Shown here: in pieces, positions 33,090 to 44,442 of the stretch
Layout of the letters: each line of letters starts with the position of its first letter
Position numbering within the stretch: position 1 is the first letter of the stretch
Source of the DNA: Camellia lanceoleosa
Lineage: Eukaryota > Streptophyta > Magnoliopsida > Ericales > Theaceae
Direction of reading: 5' to 3'
Assembly (NCBI GenBank): GCA_025200525.1
Contig: CM045761.1
Coordinates: forward strand, 80,381,551-80,445,550
DNA length: 64,000 nucleotides
Translations under genes and position numbers: made by a program
The notes under the pieces: model-generated
The model's input: the letters and a program-made list of their open reading frames with translations, nothing else
The model's database searches: none
What the model was told of the DNA's origin: nothing

Positions 33090-36000
33090 TGTAACAAGCC
33101 CGCGGAGGGGCCTCGCTACAGTTCGGACTCGATTTGTGTCACGGTTCGTAATCTGAACCAAAGAGTCCAAATCCGGCAAATCGTTTTGAGAAAACAGATT
33201 TTTGAAAGAAGTACCAAACATGGACTGCTTTGCCAGATACAGAGTCGCCACCTAAATATTTTATTTTGGAAAATTTAGGAAACTTTAACTCGTTGCCTAA
33301 GACCACGTGTCCGTCATCACCAAAGTTGCCTCGGCTCAGGAACTTGGGTACGATTGGGGAAGGTCACTTCGTGAGCACTCCTGCTCGCCCGATCAAAGAT
33401 CGGCCTCTACTAACCATGATATCTAGTTTTGAAAACATTATGCGTTCTTATTCCGATTATTAGCCTAGATTTACTATGTGATGCGCGCAGCATACAAGTA
33501 TAGACCGGATCGCCTGAATTGGAACAAAACATTTCATGTTTGCTTTTGAAAGATGGTTTGCTACCCGCAAGTAGGCTTAAAATGCAGATTTTGCCACCCT
33601 TGGGTGGGCTTAGAAAACATGATTTTGCCACTATCTAGTGGGCTTAAAACTCATAGTCAATGATTTGTTCCAATCCAACTAACCCAACCTTCAACCACAG
33701 ACATTCAGGCAGTTATATCACATAAGCAAATAGTCTCATGGTAAGCATGCTATCATGGCAATCACTCACACACATGCAAGGATGCTAAAGCATAAAAACT
33801 CACCGAGTACTCCAAGCCAAAACAGAAACTGATTAGAAATCCATGCATGATCCTAAGTATACAGAAATGTCTAATGCAACACATACAAAAATGCAATTAT
33901 AGCAGGCTCGGCTATTCTAAACATGGCATATGGAATGCTACAGCTAACACGTATTCAACTTAGAATTGAAATACAAATGCAGTTAGTATGATGCGCCGAG
34001 CCCGGTGTATGCAAAACAGATGAATGAATGCAAACATGCTATCATACTGTATGCTAATTGAAACATGCCCTAATCTAACCATCATAAGCTGGTAAATAAA
34101 AGGGAAGAAAGACGTGGGGTTGGAAGACATACATCACACACACACACACTTATTACAACATTGCCCTCGCACAAAGGGTCCGGATAAAATAATATACAGT
34201 CCCAAATGAATAGTACAGTCCAAATAAATAATACAGTCCAAATATGTACAAAACCCTAATTAATTAACAAATTTAACTAGGAAAGCATTAAATTGGCGTG
34301 CAAGCTAGGGACTGCCTCGACTCTACTCCGAATGATGAATGATGCATGTCCGGGTTGTCTTGCGCGGAAATCCATGGCGATGCCCTAATTAGCCTATGTT
34401 TGCAATTATTCTTGGAATGCGTGCCAAGCTCTGGAAGGCTACTGATTCTTGATTTGCTGCAACAGAGAGCAACAGAGGGGCATGGCAAAGTATTTTCACA
34501 CATGTATGCATCCCTCGATCCTCGTACCACCAATCACGCATCTCGATGCATGATGGCCGAGGAGTCGAATTGCACAACTCAATATGAAATGAATGCACAT
34601 GAAAATACAACTAAGACCTAACTCCATCATAGACATTAACCGGTGGTCGGGGAATTGAGACACGTTCCGTCACTCGGAGTACGAAACGTACCTCGTTTCC
34701 CGTGCTCGGGCTAACTCCTATCCCAAACACAATGCAATATGCATGACATGCATGAATGCAACTAAGATACAACCTAACATGCACAATGTTATGAAATGGC
34801 ATACACGATGCACGAGGTAACATGGCATACACAATGCGCTAACACACAGCCTAGCATACACAATGCTATGGAATGAAATGGCATACACAATGCATAATGG
34901 GCTTACACTAATATGAGTGAACCTCAGCCACACCCACATCAGAGGCCATTAGATGAAAATGAGACACTCGAGATGCGTGCACACGTGCACGCAAACCGAG
35001 GACCGATCCTAAGGCACAAATGCCACTCTAACAAGGCATGGCAAGGCATGGAATATGGCATACAAGCATGCAAATTTCAGTACCAAAATGTGATGCTAAA
35101 CAGCCCCAAAACATGGAAACAGGGCACCCGATGCATGAGATGAATCCCGAAACATGAAATTAGGTACATGGAATGACCTATAGCTATGCAAAGCATGCAT
35201 TATTTGAACATGAAGTGTGAAGACAGAATCAAGAAAGTCTCAAAAAAAGCATATTTACAGTTTTAAGCAAGGCCAAACAGTGAACAAAAATAGGACTAAG
35301 CTAGCATGCAAAAATGGCCCCGTAAGAGAGATAATTAAGCAAGTAGCAGCTTCTGGCCCTAAATGGCCAAGAGCCCTTCAACAAAGTTGAATATGAACTC
35401 AAACTGAAGCACTTTACAGTTTACAACGAGCCACGAAAACAAACACAAGTATGGCTAAACTTTTATGCAAGAAATGGGCCAAAAGGGAGACAAAGAAGCA
35501 AGTGATGGTTTCTGGCCTCAAATAGAGGAGGACCCTTCAACAAAGTTGAAGAGGGGCCCAAAACATGGCGTTTTACAGTTAGTGACCAAACCCAAAACAG
35601 TGCACATGCAAGCTTAAAATATTATGCAAAATAAGGCCTAAAAAGAGGTTTAAACACAAAGAGAAAAAAGGGAGCTTCAAACAGAAAAAGTCCCTTGATC
35701 AAACATGAAGAGGGGGTCAAAATAAGACTATTTATAGTTCGGACCAGAGCCCAAAAATACAAGCACAAGGGGCTAAGAAAACATGCAAAAATAAGGCCAA
35801 AAGAGGGATAAAGAAGCAAGTGGAAAAATGAAGCCTCAAACAGTTAAGAGCCCTTAAAAAATGTTGAATAAGAGCTCAAAATAATCCACTTTTCAGTTTA
35901 TAACCAAGCTCAAAACATTTTACAAATAGGCCTAAAATACTATGCAAGAAAGAGGCATACAAGAGAGGTAAAGAAGCAAGTGGTAGCTAGAGACCTTAAA

Positions 36001-37536
36001 CATGGAAGGACCCTAAAACAAACATGAAAAATACCTCAAAATAATGCTATTTTCAGTTAGGGTCGGACCCCAAAAATGTAAGAAAGTATGGCTTAGAAAG
36101 CATGCAAAAGAAGCTTAGAAAGAGGAAAAGTATGGCACACCCTTGTAGACCAAACTTCAACAGCCTCTTGGCTTAAGAAAAGGTGCTCCTTGCCTCTGGA
36201 AAACCAGCTCCAAGTGTTGGAAAGGATGGTGGGGAGGTGGTGCTATGTGGCGGTGTAGAAAGGAGCCAAGAACAAAAGGGTTTTGATGCTTGGAATATAG
36301 AGAGAGAAATTAAATGTAGGAGGCTTAAACAAAATTTTCTAACCCTTAAAACTGAAGGGGAGGGGCTGGTTTTATAGGCAAAGGAGTGGAGAAAAATGGG
36401 GGGAAAATGGGGGGGAGATTCAAATTCAATTTTCCCTCCCAAAAGGCCAAACCCTCGGACATGGGTGAAGTGCAGAACAAAATACATGGCTGGAATGCAC
36501 TTGGGACAAGGATCATGGTCGGCCAGCTCAAAAGGGCAAAAAAGGTCATCCACCAAGTAAGTGGCCGGCCGGCCAGAAAAACGTGGCCGGCCGGCCAGAT
36601 CAAAGGGGTAAAGTGGCCGGCCACCTCCTAGGATGAAGCCCCAGAAGTTAGCTTTCCAATGCCATAAACCTTGCATCAAAATTCCTCCTGTGGAGAAAGT
36701 TATGCCAGTTTCCGTGAAGCCGCGCAGATTCGGTCCAACCAGACTTCAACCAACCATATCTCCTTCTCCCGGACCTGGACTTAGGAGATTCTTGAGTGAA
36801 AAATAAAGCCCCAGAAGTAAGATTTCCAATGGTGGTGGCCTTATATCTTAATTCCTCCTGTGCAAAGAGTTATGCCCATTTCAGTGAAGCCGCGCAGATT
36901 TTTCTCCTTCCCAGATTCATGCTGAACCACTTTGGACTCAAAAAAAGTTGGTTTTTCAGAAAAATTGCTGGCCTCCCACCCTCCTACAAGCTTTCTGACA
37001 ATGAAAATAAGGTCCCTGCCAAAAATGGACCAAGACAGATGCAAAACGAAGGTTCGGGGGCCAAAACACGCAGTTCGGGGCCCCGAAAACAGACTGTTAG
37101 GCACCGAAAGTGGTGTTCGACCATGAAGTTGGTCTCTCGGACCATAGTGTCCCTCAAAAGGGAGGAAATAAGGTATGTGCCAAAAACCAGAGCAAACGGA
37201 GGTGGTTAAGCAGTTCCGAACCGAGGCACACGGCCAACAGCTCCGAAAAATCGGAAACCGGGCTCCAAACGGGCAAAATGGCCTACGACCACGAAACGTA
37301 GCCTACGGCCCCTAAGAGATTATCTACGAGACCTCTCCCTCCCTTAGGGAAGAGAAAACAGAGAAAACAAAGCCTGGTTCGCAAACCGAGACAAGGCATG
37401 AAAGAGTCCGGAAGTCCGGAGGCAAGGCTCACAGCCGAGACTCTGAAACCTCTGAACGAGCATGATATGCAACATCACCAAGCGCTCAATCGGTGACTTC
37501 TAAGTCTTAAGGTCGGTCAAAAATGGGGTGTCTACA
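33090..37536 (-). repeat. Element B 5' LTR (right in window), 4447 bp
   Basis: It pairs with 21,040-25,494 and carries the same internal features: a 160-bp array at 35,258-36,053, a TATA box at 36,370-36,376 and twin palindromes at 36,562-36,597. On the minus strand it starts TGTAGACACC at 37,536 and ends CTTGTTACA at 33,090. Confidence 0.93.
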
Positions 37537-37541
37537 TTGGC

Positions 37542-37944
37542 CCGGTGCTACCTCCAGATGGTTGAGCACATCCACTACCACTTGCGGCAATGGCAACCTC
37601 AGTCCACCCTTTAGAGCTTCCTCATAAAGGAAAAATTCTCCTGGCCTAGCATCAGACGGCCTTTCCATTGACGTCGGCAGCAATAACTCCACTTCCGTAG
37701 AGATCTGGTATTTTTCACGGATAGCCTCCAACTTCGCCACAGTAATCGTAGATTTGTCAGCCTTCGTGTGCCAATGATTTGGTTTCGCCTGGCTGATTGG
37801 CTTTGGAGCTGCTATCATGGTGGAACCATGGGATCGTACCAACGACCCCCCCACCCTCTCTGACCTATACTGCGCCGGCAGCTCCACTGTATCATCATCT
37901 CCAAGTGGGTCAACCCTCACATTCACAACTTCTTCTTAGGCCAT
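37542..37944 (-). pseudogene. Element A antisense ORF, N-terminal part
   Basis: The likely start is the ATG at 37,944, but the third codon is a stop (TAA where CAA would read Gln). The frame then stays open to the insertion point. It reads LEAIREKYQISTEVELLLP, RPGEFFLYEEALKGG and LRLPLPQVVVDVLNHLEVA. This is the N-terminal half of the Transposase_28-like region. Removing element B and one copy of the 5-bp duplication joins ...VAPG to QLMTNAW... (21,034) in frame. So the insertion, not a prior frameshift, split the gene. Confidence 0.72.
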
Positions 37945-38596
37945 TTCTATGGTATGTTTGCGAATCGCTTCTGACGCAGGAGCAAGGAAATCAAAAAAGT
38001 GTTGCAAAGGTGTATCGTGAGCAACGAAGGAATTAACACGTGGGATGTTTTGAGTTTTTTGTAAAAAAGTAAGTGAATCGAATGACGCCAAAAGCCCACG
38101 GTTTGCCCGTGTTCCAAGGATCCCAATTAATTTTCGCCAGTTTGAAAACTTTTCAAATCAACCGCCAAAACTGCCTTTTCAACACCCATAATGACCTATC
38201 GTTTCATTTCTGCTCTAACGCCTAACCTCTCTCCCCCTAAGATATTGCCACGTGTACGACCACGATGCATTGTCTCCTCCCCTTACCCTATTTTTTCCAC
38301 TTCCAATCCTCACTTCACATGCCACCTCTTGAGCCCTTCGCCGCCAAGACGATCGCCTCTCCCTCGGTTGGTCCTTCCGGCTCTCGCTCATCGGTCGTCC
38401 TCTTCCGGTCTTCCCTCCCCGCTCGACCTTCACGTGGTCGGCCTCACATGATCAGCCCTCCCCACGGTCGGCCTCCCCGCTCGGTCTCCCTTTCACGGTC
38501 GGACCATCTCACGCTCGGTCCACCAACTTGGCCGCCTATCCCGGTCAGACTCATCTCCCTCATAACTATTCCCTTCGTTGAACTGAAGCTGCACTT
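37945..38596. other. Element A: sequence between antisense ORF and 3' LTR
   Basis: It includes C+T-rich, G-poor sequence (about 38,270-38,560) with repeated CGGTC words. It would act as the upstream region of the antisense ORF and the 3' untranslated region of the sense transcript. No convincing gene is seen. Confidence 0.5.
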
Positions 38597-38612
38597 GGGA
38601 ATGGGGGACTAC
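38597..38612 (+). promoter_or_regulatory. Element A polypurine tract
   Basis: GGGAATGGGGGACTAC lies directly before the 3' LTR start TGACAT. It would prime plus-strand DNA. Confidence 0.75.
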
Positions 38613-39203
38613 TGACATAGACAGGCCCACAAAGGCCATGAACCACTATAAACAACCCAAGCCCATCAATCGGAGCCCAATACATAACCCATCTGATGAA
38701 GTCCAGAATAGCTGGAATCCAACATGGCATAAAGAACCAATGGCATTCCGGCACGTGGCGGGTGAAGGACAAGCCACATCAGCAGAGAAAGATCAGCAAA
38801 GTTATTGCCACTGCACATCACCATTAATGCACTCCATCACAACATTTATTACGACAACACCTCCTCGTCGGAACAAGACCTCCTTACCCTGAATAAGGTA
38901 AGCTACAACATAGACTTTCTGCGAGGAGGGTAGGTCGGAAGAGACAGCGAAATGATTACCAAATGATATAAGCAAACGTTGAAGACAAGAAGAAGGTTAA
39001 GTTTTCTATCTCCCATCTCTCTCTCTCTCTCTCTACATTCTCTACTTTCTCTACTAATTTGCTCATCGGAGGGTTCACTGGGGGACTACCCCGTTCCCCG
39101 TTGAACTTGTTCGCAGGTTACCTGGTGGGCTTGACCATTTGGACCTGAGCTCGAAGAACTTGGACCAGTCCGACCCATCTACCAAGAACGAACTGTATTA
39201 TCA
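38613..39203 (+). repeat. Element A 3' LTR (591 bp)
   Basis: It aligns with 11,491-12,097 and ends TGTATTATCA followed by the TSD TCAAC. Its CT run (about 39,017-39,034) is shorter than in the 5' LTR. Confidence 0.92.
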
Positions 39204-39208
39204 TCAAC

Positions 39209-41328
39209 CATAAACTCTAGAAAACCCGAGAGATATGTCCTACAATCGTAGTTATTTCTCGTCACCACTGTAATCTTAACTAATCTTGCAAAGGAAGCTT
39301 GGCTACGCTCAAAGAGAATGCACCCGAGATGCCAAGAGACAAAACAAGTTAGTAGACAAGTCTACTGATATGAGTACAAGATTTGATACTCACGTGTCCA
39401 CTAGACACAAACAAAATTACATGTAATTCTTATTACATGACAAGACAAGTTGTTCCACCCGCACAAAGACGAAAGGGTAGTTTCTTGAAATACGGTGATA
39501 TTTAGTTTCTTGCCCGTACACAACTAAATATAAATTGAGTATAAAGAATTAAAAAAATATGGTGGGTCTGCCCCGCATAAAAAGTTAATATAATTTAATT
39601 ATAAATAAATTGCTGAAGAAGTAGAAAAATGCACAACTTCATGCTTAAATCATTCGAATTGATCAAAACTCAAAAAACAAGAGTTGTATAAAATCAAATT
39701 TCCTAAAAGGTTGAATAAAAACAGAGGGATTCACTTGAAACCGAACAGGCTGAGAGAAAAACTTGATAGAAGAACCTAGACGGAATTCGACCGAAAAACC
39801 TGAAACTGAAAACGAAAAGAAACTACCCTAAGATGATTTTTTTCAAAAAAGTTCAAAACATGAAAAGTATTCAGAATAATGTTTTACTTCTGTTTACACA
39901 AAATCAATGAAAATGAGCTCGTTTTGTGGATTAAAACATCTAAAGTTTGCATTGCTAAAATGATTAAAAATTATTGTCACCAAGATCATCTGATTACAAG
40001 TTCTAATTGATTTTTTTAGTACAAAGTTAAAATACAAAAGTTGTCTAGAATTACTTATACATGCCTCTACCCAAATTTTATAATTTATTAAGGTTGTTTA
40101 CTATTTTTCAAGATGTATAAATCAATATAATTCAAACTATACCAATAAGCTCATATTTAATTCTTTGTACCTTAACTCCATTACTTCGGCCCTTCACTTT
40201 TGGCCTACACACATATCCTATGTGCCTCCCGTATACCTAACACCGCTCAGAAACCAAACTTGCACAAGAATATCGTCCCGAATTTGACCCACACTTCCTG
40301 GACGGTTAGCATATATATACGTGCGTGAATTAAAGCACCCGTCTACTCCTAAGAACGAGGCAACAATATATATACACAACCCCTCATCTACTCATGAAAA
40401 CAAACATAACAATGCCGAACATAAGGCATTCAAATAAATCTCATAATCCTCACTTTTTTTTATACACTTTTTCTCACTAGCACTCAAATAAAACAACAAT
40501 TCATGGAGTCATGGTGGAGTATTCATAATTTATCTATAGGTTCCTAGTTTATTTTGATTTCATATATCCATGAGTGTGATTACATCTATAAAATAAATAT
40601 ATATAAAACCCTAAATCTTGCATACACAACTAACCAAATAGTTGAATGCGATCCATCATCTACATGCAAATGCAATATTAAACCAAAATTAAATAATTAA
40701 AAATAAGTAAATAAATAAAAACAACCAAATAAACATTAATAAAGGAAAGTGGGTTTTGCATTGACAATTATTTTTTCGAAAATCAAAGAAATGCATAGAG
40801 AATTAATGAAGCCACCAAAATAAAAACCTAACCCTTTTTTTTCTCCCCTCTTCTCTCTCTCCCACCGTCTCTCTTTCTCTCTTGAGACCTCTTGCACACT
40901 AAGCCCTTTTACTTTACTCTTTTTTTTCTTTTTCTTTTTTTGTCTTTTTTTTCTCTCAACCTCCCTCTCTGTGGTTGCTACTGCTGTTATATATTGTATT
41001 AGGCAACCTAGGGTTCCTATATATATATATATCTAAGCAAAAGGCTCTAAATTATTATCTTTTGTTTTATTTTATTTTCTCTCTCCATTAATTTAAATAA
41101 AATACGACTATTACTAGATCAAAATATCCTAACTAATTTGTCCTACCCTCCCCCCCTCCCTTTTAATAATAAATCTTACCTCTAAATTAAAAATTTTACC
41201 ATAAATTTATTTTAGGTTTAAAATTAATAATAATAAATAATGACCTAAGAAAAATTAGATCGCTACAACATCTCTGCCTGAGAGATTTGATTTCTCTTCC
41301 AACAGCTATGTAAAGAAGCTTCTCAAAG
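39209..41328. other. A+T-rich host flank right of element A
   Basis: It contains the right copy of the direct repeat (39,558-39,690), a CT-rich stretch (about 40,838-40,975) and short TA runs. No gene is recognised. Confidence 0.55.
39558..39690 (+). repeat. Direct repeat, right copy (partner at 11,019-11,185)
   Basis: It runs from TATGGTGGGTCTGCC to ACAAGAGTTGT. Removing element A puts the two copies about 0.82 kb apart, so they were near neighbours before the insertion. Confidence 0.7.
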
Positions 41329-41545
41329 ATGTCGAACTTAGACAAGTCTCTCGACGATTTGATAAAGATGAACAAGAAATTTAGAGCAGGAGATAGAGGT
41401 GGAGGACCTAACCCTAGAGACGCTAGAGCTCGTAACTCAAGCCCTGGTCTCATTTGTCGACTCCCTAATCGTAGCTCAAATGGCTTCACTCTATACTCAA
41501 TTATAAAAGGTGAGCCCATGTCTGCAATGTCTAAGGTTCAGATCG

Positions 41546-41588
<43 letters not shown>

Positions 41589-41631
41589 AAAATATGCTTT
41601 GTTTTTAGCCATTGTCCTATGGACATTTTAG
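41329..41631 (+). pseudogene. ALY/REF (THO4)-like N-terminal relic with UAP56-binding motif
   Basis: The frame opens MSNLDKSLDDLIKMNKK. This closely fits the UAP56-binding motif of mRNA-export adaptors (consensus LDMSLDDIIK-N-K), which recruits the DEAD-box helicase UAP56 in the nucleus. A Gly/Arg-rich stretch follows (GDRGGGPNP), then CRLPNRSSNGFTLYS. That resembles the RRFPNR-ANR-TPYS segment that precedes the RRM in plant ALY proteins. In plants this part is short and followed by an RRM. No RRM-coding sequence is seen in the next kilobases, and the frame runs into a GA microsatellite. It is best read as an isolated exon or a pseudogene; a live gene with distant exons is less likely. Confidence 0.45.
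41550..41586. repeat. (GA)n microsatellite
   Basis: A pure GA dinucleotide run lies in the tail of the ALY-like open frame. Confidence 0.95.
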
Positions 41632-43400
41632 ATCAGATCTTTATTTATTTATTTATTTGGTTGATTATTGTTGCTGCTATTGCTGTTGCTGTTGTTGCTC
41701 TAGTTGTTGATGATGAAGAAACAAATTTCAACAGATAATCAAATTTGGTAAGATATTTTAATAGATAAAGGGAAAAAATTAAACAGATAGTTAAAAAATT
41801 TGAATAGATAATAAATTTGGACAAATAGAATTTTATTTGGACAAATATATAAAAAGATAAGGGAAATTTGAATTGAAAATATAAAAAATTTAAACTAAAA
41901 GGACAAAAAATTCTAACAGATAGGAAAAAAATTGAACAGATAGGGTAAAGAATTTGAACAGATAGGACAAAAATTTGACCAGATAATCCACAAAGTCAAC
42001 AGATTGAAAAAAGTCAACAAATAAATTAAGGGGTAAAATTGGAAATAAAATCCTTCAAAGCAAACAAAACGACTTTTCACCAAACAATTTCACAAAAAGT
42101 GGACATTTCACCAACAAAAAATATCTACTGGACATAATGTCTTATACCCTCCTTAACAATTATCTCTATATTAAATATAATATTAAAAAAAATATAAACA
42201 TAGCATTATTGATAGATTTTTTTTATAAATCAACTACTGTTGCACCAATAAAGAAATTGGTGATCAACAGTTTGATTAATCTGTAGCTAATTAATGGCAA
42301 TTTTTTTTCAATGTAGTCAAGTATATGCTTATAATTTCTTAATATAGTTCACAAATTAAGATTTTTTTTCTTTAAAAAAATGATTTTAAAGACAAAAATT
42401 TAAGAATAAAATAATTTTTTGGAAACAAAATATTTGTTACTAAAGTGACATTATTGTATTTTTATAAACAAAATTGGACATTTATTAGTGATGAATTACT
42501 ATCCTTTTTGGGACCAAAATTTTTGTGTAAAAAATAATTTTTTTGAAATCAAATTATTTTGTTCCTAAAAGTGCATGTATTATCGACATTTTCTAAATTG
42601 TGTCACTAAAAGTTCTTTGACGGTAAGGAGTTTTTATTTCAAACATATAGATAGAATAGATGGCGTAGTGTTAACTTTTCTCCAAACTACACATTGAAAC
42701 AGTCCAAAAAGAAATTAAACTAACATATTTTGAATTTGAATTTGAAGTTGCTGACAACAGAAAATGAGAGGAAAAACAAAAACAAAAAAAAAACAAAAAT
42801 TAGGATCGAGTTTTGTCAAAGGATGGGCAACAAAAGTCTATTTCAAGTTCTTACCTTGCTTCCGAAGGAAAGAGTTATTGTCAATGCAACTGGTGTTTCC
42901 AGAGAAATTAAACTCCCGCGAATAAAATCTAGGAACTATATTTTATATTTTATAATTTATATTAATACAATGGTGACAATGAAATGAAAACCTAAATTTA
43001 ATGTCTAAATTTAATTACCATAGTATTATTATATAAAATGATTAATTGTTGTTTTATGCGTTACAATTTTTTTTTTTTTTATCATTACTGTCCAAATTAA
43101 CAATGTAAGAACGTTTATAATGGGTACACAAATTTATTGTCAAAGCTATAATTTGACTTGATCTTTGAAAATTGTTAATAAAATTGACATTACATCCTAG
43201 TGTTAATAAAATTGTTAGTGTAATAACATTTTTTATTTTTATTTTTATTTTCTTCACTTTACCTATCTTGTAGCAACAACATTATTATTACTATTATTAT
43301 TTAGGTCAGAGAATATTTATAACTATAAAGAGAATTACATCTAAATAATTATAGTCCAACAGCTATAGAAAGCACAACAACCAATTTAACAAAAAGAACT
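41632..43400. other. A+T-rich intergenic DNA
   Basis: A diverged short repeat around the words GAACAGATAGG(A/G)AAAAAATT recurs at about 41,720-42,020. The rest is A+T-rich with homopolymer runs. The small open frame at 42,730-42,987 is lysine-rich and of low complexity; I do not call it a gene. Confidence 0.5.
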
Positions 43401-43411
43401 AAGGACTTTGG

Positions 43412-43688
43412 TTTTTTTTTTTTTTTATCAATCAATAAGAGAGTAATTACAGGTATAAAAAATATTTATATCATCAAACAGATTATTACCCCACAATAGA
43501 TAGAAAATCAACCAAGCCTAATACAATCAATATATCAAGCCCAAAAAGTCCAAGTCCAAGCCCAACAATCACTACTAATTACATACAACTCCCATAATGA
43601 AGAAGAAATAAACTACCATCATAAAGATTATCAGGTTCCTCTCTATAAGAATTGAACCCAAGACATTATATCACAACCACTTAGGCCT
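43412..43688 (-). mobile_element. tRNA-derived SINE, minus strand
   Basis: On the minus strand an A-box-like GGCCTAAGTGG (43,687-43,677) and a B-box-like GGGTTCAATTC (43,659-43,649) lie 17 bases apart. These are the internal RNA polymerase III promoter parts of tRNA-derived SINEs. The body then runs to ATTGATTGAT followed by a poly(A) tail, seen as T's at 43,412-43,426. SINEs use LINE enzymes to move. The length of about 275 bp is normal for plant SINEs. Confidence 0.65.
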
Positions 43689-43949
43689 TTGATCTAATGA
43701 TTGTGTAGTATCATTTTGTGTGTAATGTTGCAGGTTCAACTCTTATAGAAAAATATTTGGTATGCCTTTGCAATGTTTATTTCTGTTCATCATGAAGGTT
43801 GGGCGTAGATATTTATTTATGCTCAAGTTTGGGCTATGATTATTGGGTTTGGTGACTATTGTTAGATTCTATTTCAAATTATATTTTTGCGTAACATATT
43901 CAATAATGAGATAAATGTTATATTAGTTAGTAAAAAAAAGAAAAAAAAA
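43685..43949 (+). mobile_element. tRNA-derived SINE, plus strand
   Basis: An A-box-like GATCTAATGATT (43,691-43,702) and a B-box-like GGTTCAACTC (43,733-43,742) are followed by about 190 bp of body. The body ends TTAGTTAGT plus a poly(A)-rich tail (43,932-43,949). It lies head to head with the minus-strand SINE, and the 5' ends nearly touch. The first 60 bp of the two resemble each other. Confidence 0.6.
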
Positions 43950-44442
43950 TCAAATCTTTATATCTTAATTAGTCCAAAAAAATAAAATAAAATGATACAC
44001 ACTAGGCAGCTTATTATAGGAACCAATTTGAAGGTGCTTGGGCCAGTTTATTATTGGTTGTTTAAAAGTCACTAGTGTAACTGTCACACAACTACCCACT
44101 TTCCCCCATAATAGTCAAAATTGTGTGACCATCTGTCACTTGGCATGGAGTGTTATTATTGCATAAAATTTATGAGGTAGTTTGCAGTTTCTGAGGTTAA
44201 CAAGATTGAAATTAATATAGATGATAAATAAATATTGAAAATAAATACATATATATTGTTGGAAAAAATAATTTTATGGTAACTTTAATGTGAAATTAAA
44301 GTATGTCTCAACTACTGATTGAGGTAGAATTAAAAGTGTTTAGATTCTTTATAACAAGATCTTTACACTACAAAAAAAATAAATAAAAACTATTAAGATT
44401 TGAATGAGAAATTGTCTCATAAAATTGGCCTCATAGATGAGG

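Larger units (their letters stand above)
21040..37536 (-). mobile_element. Element B: large Ogre-like retrotransposon lacking most of pol
   Basis: Two LTRs of about 4.45 kb (21,040-25,494 and 33,090-37,536) have matching ends: TGTAGACACC start and CTTGTTACA end on the minus strand. They flank a 7.6-kb interior. The insertion site is marked by TTGCC (21,035-21,039) and TTGGC (37,537-37,541), a 5-bp duplication with one change. The interior has an Arg-tRNA-type primer-binding site, a full-length but broken gag, about 250 bp of early RT sequence, tandem arrays and an antisense-ORF remnant. Long LTRs, this primer site and the gag type point to the Ogre/Tat group. With no protease, RT core, RNase H or integrase it could only have moved with proteins supplied by another element. 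Confidence 0.92.
11491..39203 (+). mobile_element. Element A: complete Tat-lineage Ty3/gypsy retrotransposon (hosts element B)
   Basis: The two LTRs (11,491-12,097 and 38,613-39,203) both start TGACAT and end TATTATCA. They are flanked by the same pentamer TCAAC at 11,486-11,490 and 39,204-39,208. After removing element B and its duplicated target, A is about 11.2 kb. The order is LTR, primer-binding site, gag, protease, RT, RNase H, second RNase H, integrase, a repeat-rich segment, an antisense ORF, polypurine tract, LTR. The second RNase H, the integrase placement and the 3' antisense ORF are hallmarks of the Tat clade. All coding parts carry stops, so it is non-functional. Confidence 0.93.

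Noticed and set aside
42730..42987. 85-codon frame, lysine-rich at its start
   Set aside because: It is low complexity in A+T-rich DNA with no motif. I checked it as a possible later exon of the ALY-like relic and saw no RRM pattern.
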